Source: Kiritimatiellia bacterium
Lineage (GTDB): Bacteria; Verrucomicrobiota; Kiritimatiellia; RFP12; UBA1067
DNA length: 57,302 nt
Direction of reading: 5' to 3'
Assembly (NCBI GenBank): GCA_024405255.1
Contig: JAKSOY010000004.1
Location: forward strand, 1 to 57,302
Of the stretch, positions 43,559 to 50,230 are shown in pieces; position 1 is the stretch's first letter; each line of letters begins with the position of its first letter. The translations under genes were made by a program, and so were the position numbers. Under the pieces are notes generated by a model that made no database searches, was not told the origin of the DNA, and saw nothing but the letters and a program-made list of their open reading frames with translations.

Positions 43559-46500
43559 TTAATGAGCATCGGCTTCAACTACCGACACCATCCATTTTTG
43601 ATTTCCTTCAACTTCGGTACGGGTAAACTCAAGCACCAGTGCATTCTCCAACCCCGCCAGGTTGAATGCCGCACGGAACGACGATCCTGCCCAGTAGGCC
43701 GTCGACGAGGCCGACACACGACGCGTACCGACCTTGCCCGAAGCACGCATGGTGCCATTGGCAGAAGTCTTCACGGTGAGCGTCAACTCCTTCGCTTCGT
43801 CCACGTAGTCAAGCGTCTGACTACCCAGATCCTCGTTCTCGGCGAACACACCCACCAACGGTCGATCGCACCAACCATCACGCGTCGCCTCGGCCGCTGC
43901 CGTAATCCCCGCATCGTCGACAAAGAACTGGAGTTCACCCGATTCGGAAATCGTCACCTTCGCCGCCTTGCTTCTCTCACTGCCACGCTGGATCATCACA
44001 TCCGACGACGCACCTTCAGTCAGTGCACCGCTGATCACCCACGACACGTTCCCCGGGAAAACAAGCCGTCCCGACAGACGTCCCGTACTCGACACGGAGA
44101 ACTTCGCCGTTCCCCCAATCCCGTCCTTGAGCGCTTCACCGAAGAAGGTTCCCGTCTGGAAGAACGTTCCACCCGGCGTAAACGACACGTCGTCGATCTC
44201 CGCCCACGAGTTCGCCGCCGTGGCCGTGAAGACGAACTGAACGCTCGCCACCCCCTTCGGAATCGCCACGGACTTGAGTCCATCGGAAAGACTCTGAACA
44301 TCCGCCACAAGTCCCTTTACCTTCACAACAAGGTCGCCAGCACCCGTCACCTTCGAACGGAACACGAGCTGCCCCTCGCCCTTCAACGAAGCCGACATCA
44401 CCGCCGTCTGTTTGGCCGCCGTGAGCGTCTTCGTGCGCAAGGTGCCCGACGTCCCCGCCAGATACCAGCCATTGGCCGCCGTCGAGAATCCGACGTTCGC
44501 ACGATCGACCGCGTATGTCGACAACAGCTGATCGTCATCCGCGATGAGGAAGTTCATCGTCGCATTCGCCGTCTTCGCCTTCTTGTCGCTCACCGTCAAC
44601 GTCAACGCCTTCGTCTGTCGCGACAGGCACACGCCATCCGACACCGGAACTTCGACATTCACCCACGTCTCCGTTTCCAGATCGGCCATCTCCGCCGTGT
44701 ACGATCCCGTCTTGTCCTTCCACGCCAGAGTCACCGTCACCGCGCCGGCATTGCCCCCCGTACGCACGACCTTGACCGGAACCGTCGTACCCGCCGTCAC
44801 TGTCAACGCGCTCACCTGATACGGATACTCGGTTTCATTCTGACGATAGCCGTCGATCACGAACGTACCAACAGCACCGACATCCGATTCGAGAATCGTC
44901 ACCGTCATTTCGGTGAGGGCCCCCTCCAGCGCCTCAGAGTCCGTAAAATCAAGCTTGATCTTGAAATCCTCGCTCGTTCCCTCGTATTCGGCCGTCAGTT
45001 TCTTCAGATCGATCGTGGCATACTTCACCGACGACGTCGATGCCGATTCATCCCATTCCAGGACCTGCTGCGCCGCAACGTAGTCTTCACCCGCCTTCGC
45101 CGTACCATCCTCCGTCACAACCTTCACCGAGGTCGGCAACGGTACGTCCATGTCGCACTTCACGCCGACACGAACCGAAGACGCAAACTCGCTCACTTCG
45201 ACCGAACCCGTCACGAACGAAATCGTCGCCGGCACCCACTCGCGGTATTTGACACCATATTGGATCGACACGAGTTCATCCGACGTCTTCTTGACGATGA
45301 CGGCGAACTTGCCATCGGCATTCGCTTTGAACCGATAAGGCGCCGCTGTGCACGCCTCCAGCGCAATCTCGCTTTCACCAGCCTCGCCCGGTGCCTGCAC
45401 GAACACCTTCACGGCCGTCGCCGCGTCCGGCAGAAGGTCGACGATCTGAACCGCATATTCAACCCCCTTCTCAACCGGGAACGAATAGTAGTCCGCCTTG
45501 TCCGTACCGTTCAGCGTAGCCGCAACCGCCATCGGCCGACGCGGGGTCTTGCCCGTCTCCTCGTCCAACGGCAGCGCCGTAGCGTTCAATGCCGAACCAT
45601 TTGTGTTGTCCTCACCATCCCACTCATCGAATTCAGGCATCGACGTGGACAGCTTCACCGTCAATGTCAGAATGGTCGATTCCACCGCCTGCGATACCGG
45701 TGCCTTTTCATCGATGAGAATCGTCAGCGGAATGTCGACATCCGGCTTCCATGTGCCGTCGTCCTCGCGCACGCGCAGCGTCAACGAGGCCGTCTCCGCA
45801 CCAGCGGCGAACGTCACTTTGTTCGTCATCGCCACAACACGCAGATCCGGCGACGCGATTTCCACGTCCACCGTCACCTCTTCGTCCAGATTCTTCGAAC
45901 GGATCAGACGAATCGGAACCGGCTGGCTTCCCCCCTTCAGGGATGCAACCGCCAACTCGTTCGTCTCGAACGACACCACCGGCAGCGTCCATTCGCGCCA
46001 CGCCAGCGAATAAGTGTAGACCGTCGACACGCCGCCATTCGGCGGAACCTCTTCATTCAGCACGCCAACCACGAGATCGGCCGATTCGGCCGCCGTGAAG
46101 CGAACCGTCGACAACGCCTTCATCGTCAGGTTGGTAAACGGCTCCGTCGACGTACCATAGTACAGCGCAATCGTCGGATCGCTGGCTGCATCGGCCGGAC
46201 GCTTCGCATAGTCCGTCACTTTGAGCTGGTAGATGCTCCCCGCCGTCAGCGTCTGGAACTTGTACCAGTCGGCGGCATCCTCACCGCTCAAAACCCGATC
46301 CTTCACCGACGCCTCGTCGTCCGTCATCGGCAGCACCGTCGCCGTGGCGCGCGTGTCGTCCGCCGGATCCGCCGCATCCGTCGGTTTATCCAAGTCGCCA
46401 ATCGTCACCGTCGCCGTTTCCGTATTGGCCGCATCTTCCTGATTGACGGCCGTCACCGTGAACGCCTTCTCGCCCTGCGTACCCGCAATGTCGGCAATCG

Positions 46501-47686
46501 GCACCGCGATTTCCGCCTCGACCTTATCCGCGGCAAACGTCACGAGATTCGACACACCCGTGTAGTTCACACCGTCAACGGCCGTACCGCCCGTCGTGTA
46601 GACAACCGCGGAAACAGCATCCGTCAGACGGCCTTCACGCGTGAGGACCAGCTTCGCCGTACCTTCGTTTTCCTTGACAGACAATGCCTTTTCGGCGAAC
46701 GCAAAGACGACGTCCTGGTATTCACGGTATTCCAATTTATAGGATCCACTCGACGACGCCGTTGCCGCCGACAGACTGATATACATCTTGCCCGTCTCCG
46801 CCGCCGTGAAAACATACGGCGTCTGCACGAGCTGCGCGGCCGGCATGCTGGTGACGCTCTTCGTAACCGCATTCGAGACGGTACACGTGAACGAGCCAGC
46901 ATCCTCCTTCAGCTCGCTGATGGCCAGGCGATACTTCTTCCCTTTCTCAACCGACATCGCCATCCAGTCGATCTTGTCGCTACCCGTGGCATCCAGCGTA
47001 TGCTGAGGCGTCACCGCCGCGTTTTCCGTCACCACGAGCACCGTCGCCCCGCTCGGCACGTCGTCCGCCGGATCATGATCGTCAGATGCGTCCGGCGAGT
47101 AGCCGGCGAACAGCTTGTCGAAGAACTTCGTGTAGTAGTCCCAGCTGTAGCCGCGCCCCGGGAAGGTAATTCCACCCTTCGTCGGGTCGATGACCGTTCC
47201 GTCTTTCTTCTTCCAGTAGCCGCTCACCATCGGATACCCCGTCAGCGTACCGACCATATTGGCGAAAGCCTTCGGTTCGGCACTTCCCCAGTTACCCAGG
47301 TTCGCCGTCACATGGACGAACAGATAACCCGATTTGCTGACCCACGAGATGAAGTTCCCGTTCAACAAGACGCTCGTCATGAACTGATCGCAGAACGTAC
47401 AGCCCGTACTCGACCCGATGAGAATCACGGGGATGTTCTTCTCGTCGGCCAGTTTCTTGACGGCCGCCACCACGCCGCTATCAAGGCAGAGGTAGTTCGG
47501 TCCCGTGGGTATCTTCTTGTACGTGTTGCAGTACATAATGCCCGGCTCGATCGTCGCTGCGCCCGTAATGCCCTTGACGATCTCCCGCCCGCCGTCGTAA
47601 AAGACTTCCGCTGCGGAAGCAACGAAAACCCCGCCTACAGCCAGAACGACTGAGAGGAGGAATTTCGAGAACGCCTTCATTTTCAT
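43559..47686 (-). CDS. Giant secreted protein: N-terminal thioredoxin-like domain (CTFC) plus several Calx-beta units and C-terminal module
   Basis: 1375 residues; leader MKMKAFSKFLLSVVLAVGGVFVASA. Thioredoxin-like domain at about 60-200: IPVILIGSSTGCTFCDQFM with Cys96-Cys99, and later GTLTGYPMVSGYWKKKDG (cis-Pro region). Then pre-peptidase-C-like units alternate with Calx-beta units (TTGGTAVDGVNYTGVSNLVTF, TEDGTAKAGEDYVAAQQVLEW). The C-terminal module starts TGTFFGEALKDGIGGTAKF and ends near LVLEFTRTEVEGNQKW. GGAG lies 5 nt before the ATG. Same architecture as the 1333-residue protein but with an unrelated CxxC dipeptide (TF versus PH), so redox properties may differ. It follows the SurA-like lipoprotein by 14 nt. 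Confidence 0.83.
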   Translation of the reverse strand: MKMKAFSKFLLSVVLAVGGVFVASAAEVFYDGGREIVKGITGAATIEPGIMYCNTYKKIPTGPNYLCLDSGVVAAVKKLADEKNIPVILIGSSTGCTFCDQFMTSVLLNGNFISWVSKSGYLFVHVTANLGNWGSAEPKAFANMVGTLTGYPMVSGYWKKKDGTVIDPTKGGITFPGRGYSWDYYTKFFDKLFAGYSPDASDDHDPADDVPSGATVLVVTENAAVTPQHTLDATGSDKIDWMAMSVEKGKKYRLAISELKEDAGSFTCTVSNAVTKSVTSMPAAQLVQTPYVFTAAETGKMYISLSAATASSSGSYKLEYREYQDVVFAFAEKALSVKENEGTAKLVLTREGRLTDAVSAVVYTTGGTAVDGVNYTGVSNLVTFAADKVEAEIAVPIADIAGTQGEKAFTVTAVNQEDAANTETATVTIGDLDKPTDAADPADDTRATATVLPMTDDEASVKDRVLSGEDAADWYKFQTLTAGSIYQLKVTDYAKRPADAASDPTIALYYGTSTEPFTNLTMKALSTVRFTAAESADLVVGVLNEEVPPNGGVSTVYTYSLAWREWTLPVVSFETNELAVASLKGGSQPVPIRLIRSKNLDEEVTVDVEIASPDLRVVAMTNKVTFAAGAETASLTLRVREDDGTWKPDVDIPLTILIDEKAPVSQAVESTILTLTVKLSTSMPEFDEWDGEDNTNGSALNATALPLDEETGKTPRRPMAVAATLNGTDKADYYSFPVEKGVEYAVQIVDLLPDAATAVKVFVQAPGEAGESEIALEACTAAPYRFKANADGKFAVIVKKTSDELVSIQYGVKYREWVPATISFVTGSVEVSEFASSVRVGVKCDMDVPLPTSVKVVTEDGTAKAGEDYVAAQQVLEWDESASTSSVKYATIDLKKLTAEYEGTSEDFKIKLDFTDSEALEGALTEMTVTILESDVGAVGTFVIDGYRQNETEYPYQVSALTVTAGTTVPVKVVRTGGNAGAVTVTLAWKDKTGSYTAEMADLETETWVNVEVPVSDGVCLSRQTKALTLTVSDKKAKTANATMNFLIADDDQLLSTYAVDRANVGFSTAANGWYLAGTSGTLRTKTLTAAKQTAVMSASLKGEGQLVFRSKVTGAGDLVVKVKGLVADVQSLSDGLKSVAIPKGVASVQFVFTATAANSWAEIDDVSFTPGGTFFQTGTFFGEALKDGIGGTAKFSVSSTGRLSGRLVFPGNVSWVISGALTEGASSDVMIQRGSERSKAAKVTISESGELQFFVDDAGITAAAEATRDGWCDRPLVGVFAENEDLGSQTLDYVDEAKELTLTVKTSANGTMRASGKVGTRRVSASSTAYWAGSSFRAAFNLAGLENALVLEFTRTEVEGNQKWMVSVVEADAH

Positions 47687-47700
47687 TTTGACTCCTTATT

Positions 47701-48831
47701 TCACTTTCCTGTTAAAGGGGGACGCGGCCCGGCTGCACGAGGATTGTCCATCCACTTCACTCCATGGCCGTAGAATACACCGTACTTGCGCTGCAATGCG
47801 TCGGAAACCGGCACGACGACGGCCTCATTGCGCCGACGCCGAATGTCCACCCGAAGCTGGTTCTTTTCGGGGACCAGATAGCCATGGTCGCGGTCAACCG
47901 CAACGCGCACACCCGTGTAGAGCGTCGGCGTCGCAGCCGTCTTCGCCACAACGTTGCTCACATAGTAGATATCGTATGTGTTTTCGAGCTCCAGAACATC
48001 CGTCCAGTCGCCGACTTTCGTGTTGCGAAGTCTCTCCGGCACGATCTCGTCGTCTTCGAACCCCGTTCCCGGCGAACTCTCGAAAACCGACACCGTGAAA
48101 CCTTCAGGCACCTTTGCCGCATTCTTTTCCTCGTCGTCGGAGAAGACGACCTTCTGGGCAATCAGCTGCGTGCGCAGCTGCTGAAGTTTCGCCTTGCGCG
48201 CGGCGTTCGTCACAGCACTGTCGCCATTCAACTTGACGAGCCTCGCATGAAGTTCGTCGACTTCCGCGTCTGTGACCTCCAACGCATTCGTGAAAAGCAC
48301 GCGAAAAAGCGCCCGGTTGACGGCCTCCTGCCGCACACGGGCTTCCAACCCTCCCCGTCCCCCGGGGTAGATCTGCGCCAGCCCGTTCAGATCCGTTCGC
48401 AACCCCTGGCAGAGATTCGTGATCGCCCGGCTCGAAACCGCAAGATCCTCTTGCGTCGGCACAATCCGACGCGCCGTCGCCTCCTGGAAAAACGTCGTGC
48501 GGTTGACCCAATCCCCGAAAAGAACCCGCCGCAACGACACGACACTCTCCTTGAATTGCTGTTCACCTTCCGCCGCCGACGCCGAATTCGCCCGCATCAG
48601 CGCCTGCATCAACACCAACTCGGCCTCAAGATCGGCCTTGCGATAGGCCGAACCGCCCACCGCAACGAGCAAGGCATTCGCCGAGAGGTCGGCATACGCC
48701 TCCGACGTCGCGTTCGTCAGAATCTGACCTGGCACAACCGACGCCGCCGAATCGGCCTTCTGCCGATTCGACTGTCCACAACCGATCCCTACAAAAAGTA
48801 GAAGAATCGCTACTGTTAAAATCTTGCTCAT
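47701..48831 (-). CDS. SurA/PpiC-like envelope chaperone, probable lipoprotein
   Basis: 376 residues from MSKILTVAILLLFVGIGCGQSN, with a probable lipid-attached Cys at the leader end. A long upstream in-frame extension lacks a ribosome site and crosses the promoter region. The body has a SurA-N-like helical region (ALLVAVGGSAYRKADLEAELVLMQALMR), a helical middle, and a C-terminal part (TVSVFESSPGTGFEDDEIVPERLRNTKVGDW) resembling the parvulin-linked segments of PpiC/SurA proteins; a complete PPIase core is not obvious. As first gene of the operon with three giant exported beta proteins, a role as their dedicated periplasmic chaperone is a reasonable inference. Confidence 0.65.
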   Translation of the reverse strand: MSKILTVAILLLFVGIGCGQSNRQKADSAASVVPGQILTNATSEAYADLSANALLVAVGGSAYRKADLEAELVLMQALMRANSASAAEGEQQFKESVVSLRRVLFGDWVNRTTFFQEATARRIVPTQEDLAVSSRAITNLCQGLRTDLNGLAQIYPGGRGGLEARVRQEAVNRALFRVLFTNALEVTDAEVDELHARLVKLNGDSAVTNAARKAKLQQLRTQLIAQKVVFSDDEEKNAAKVPEGFTVSVFESSPGTGFEDDEIVPERLRNTKVGDWTDVLELENTYDIYYVSNVVAKTAATPTLYTGVRVAVDRDHGYLVPEKNQLRVDIRRRRNEAVVVPVSDALQRKYGVFYGHGVKWMDNPRAAGPRPPLTGK

Positions 48832-48910
48832 GCTCAACCTTGCCTTCAACCCGGCATCTGTTTTCTTCTTTAGACAGAACATCTTTCTTATTAGGTGAAC
48901 GGCAAAGCTT

Positions 48911-48939
48911 ATTCTAACAAAAAAAAATAAAAAAGGCAA
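48911..48939 (-). promoter_or_regulatory. Promoter of the seven-gene surface/signalling operon
   Basis: -35 TTGCCT (48934-48939), exact 17-nt A/T-rich spacer, -10 TAGAAT (48911-48916). Predicted start near 48905 and a leader of about 74 nt. The spacer is also the U-tract region of the preceding gene's terminator. Confidence 0.75.
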
Positions 48940-48988
48940 GATGCTAAATGAAGAAGTGGGCGGCGAACGAATCGCCACCCACTTCTTC
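48917..48988 (-). terminator. Terminator of the 307-residue secreted protein gene
   Basis: Long hairpin at 48950-48988 (GAAGAAGTGGG / CCCACTTCTTC, with an inner GGCGA/TCGCC stem), 20 nt after the stop at 49008. A T-rich run follows on the minus strand after about 15 nt, overlapping the next promoter. Confidence 0.75.
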
Positions 48989-49007
48989 CACTCTAACCAG
49001 TCTTAGA

Positions 49008-49931
49008 TTACTGGAGAGCCGCGAACGCGAACGGGTAGACAGGAACCGTCTTGTTCGCACCCGGAACCATCATCTCATAGCCGCTGCCGAACGTCTTGCG
49101 GAAGAGCGTATCCGCATCGTCAAGACGAGACTTCGACTTGTTGTACTTGAGCGACCACGTACCGCTGACCGCATCGTACGACGGCGACTTGGGCTCGAGA
49201 CCCTGCCAGGTGTTGGCCTGACCCTGATCCCACGTCGAGGTCGTCGTCCAATAGGGCGTCTCAAGGCAGGGCTCATAGCACTGCGTCTGGAGACCGCACC
49301 AGTTAGCCGCCGTCACCGCACCCGCGAGATTGCCGGAGAGGTTCTTCAGCTGATCCCCGTCACGCGAACCGAAGCCGGCGCAGAGGATGGAGTACGCACG
49401 ATACTCGTCGAACTTATCCTGTTCGATGAATTCGATCTGCACGAGTCCTTCAGCGACCTTGCTCTTCGCGAACGTCTTGCCACCGATCCAGTTCAGGATG
49501 CTGAACTGGTAGTGCTTGGTAGGCGTACCGTCCCAGTACGTACCCGAGAAGACCTGCTTGTACTTCTTATCCGACGTCGCCATGTAGAACATCGCACCGC
49601 CAGCCGCTTCGCCCGAAAGGAGCGCGTCAGCCGTCTTCACATTGTTGTTGGCCTTGTAGAGGCACGGATCGCACTCGACGAACAGACCCTTGAACTTACG
49701 GCTCGCCTTCACGCGATAGTACGCATCGCTCGTCGTCGAACCAACGCAAAGGTTGCCCTTCTCCTTTTCTTCACCCTTCTTACCATCGACCATCTTGACG
49801 CTCGCGCAGAAGTCGTACACGCGGCAACCTTCCGGGACGACCGGAGACGGACCAGGCGTGACAGGATCGCAGAGACCAGCGACACCGGCGAGGCCGAGCG
49901 AGGCAATAGCCGCAAACATGAGTTTCTTCAT
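49008..49931 (-). CDS. Secreted cysteine-containing protein of unknown function
   Basis: 307 residues. A clear leader (MKKLMFAAIASLGLAGVAGL) is followed by CDPVTPGPSPVVPEGCRVYDF, two cysteines bracketing a Pro-rich stretch. More paired cysteines occur (VECDPCLYKANNN, WCGLQTQCYEPCLETPYW), which suggests a disulphide-stabilised extracellular domain. The middle has YMATSDKKYKQVFSG, and near the end YDAVSGTWSLKYNKSKSRLDDAD. I do not recognise the family. The gene stands alone between a strong promoter with a long leader and a strong terminator, with a weak Shine-Dalgarno (GAAAGAAAC). It lies beside the surface/signalling operon and could be a partner of it; this is only positional. Confidence 0.75.
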   Translation of the reverse strand: MKKLMFAAIASLGLAGVAGLCDPVTPGPSPVVPEGCRVYDFCASVKMVDGKKGEEKEKGNLCVGSTTSDAYYRVKASRKFKGLFVECDPCLYKANNNVKTADALLSGEAAGGAMFYMATSDKKYKQVFSGTYWDGTPTKHYQFSILNWIGGKTFAKSKVAEGLVQIEFIEQDKFDEYRAYSILCAGFGSRDGDQLKNLSGNLAGAVTAANWCGLQTQCYEPCLETPYWTTTSTWDQGQANTWQGLEPKSPSYDAVSGTWSLKYNKSKSRLDDADTLFRKTFGSGYEMMVPGANKTVPVYPFAFAALQ

Positions 49932-50108
49932 TTTTTGTTTCTTTCTTTTTGGACTTTCGTCCGATTTGCCTTTTCCAGCTTCGAACACTCGCTCGCAACC
50001 TTCCAAGACGTTAACCTTGCGCCCCACGCATCTTCCAGCCCCGGCTTTATTGACTGCCAGGTTCCTAGGCACTGACAATCGGCCATGGACCTTCTAACGC
50101 TTGAGACG
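49932..50108 (-). promoter_or_regulatory. Long 5' leader (about 177 nt) of the 307-residue secreted protein gene
   Basis: From the predicted start near 50108 to the ATG at 49931 there is no credible gene. Two compact hairpins are visible: one with a bulge at 50055-50071 (TGCC..AG / CT..GGCA) and a GNRA-looped GGAC-GAAA-GTCC at 49951-49962, about 20 nt before the start codon. It may be a structured regulatory leader; it does not match a riboswitch class I know. Confidence 0.45.
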
Positions 50109-50114
50109 CCGCAT

Positions 50115-50143
50115 ATTGTAGCACAACCTTTTGACGTGTGCAA
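50115..50143 (-). promoter_or_regulatory. Promoter of the 307-residue secreted protein gene
   Basis: -35 TTGCAC (50138-50143), 17-nt spacer, extended -10 TGCTACAAT (TACAAT 50115-50120). Confidence 0.8.
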
Positions 50144-50151
50144 GAGGGAAA

Positions 50152-50167
50152 TGAAAAAAAATTAAAA
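50152..50167 (-). terminator. T-rich tract after the SNF2 gene, possible terminator
   Basis: The minus strand carries a run equivalent to TTTTTTAATTTTTTTT about 65 nt after the stop at 50231. The preceding hairpin potential is weak. Confidence 0.25.
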
Positions 50168-50230
50168 AAGTTTGTCATTGTCACCCATCCTCCGCATAGG
50201 GGTCAGTTTTCCACCTCGTTCAAGCGTCGT

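Noticed and set aside
43562..47653. A plus-strand open frame of about 1360 codons opposite the 1375-aa surface protein
   Set aside because: Arg-rich antisense shadow with no start signal or recognisable motif. The same holds for similar frames at 3081-5924, 38142-40802, 40893-43379 and 50138-53023.
49932..50108. Cyclic-di-GMP-type riboswitch in the long leader
   Set aside because: A GGGGCGCAAGG stretch looked suggestive, but the conserved receptor and helix arrangement could not be laid out.
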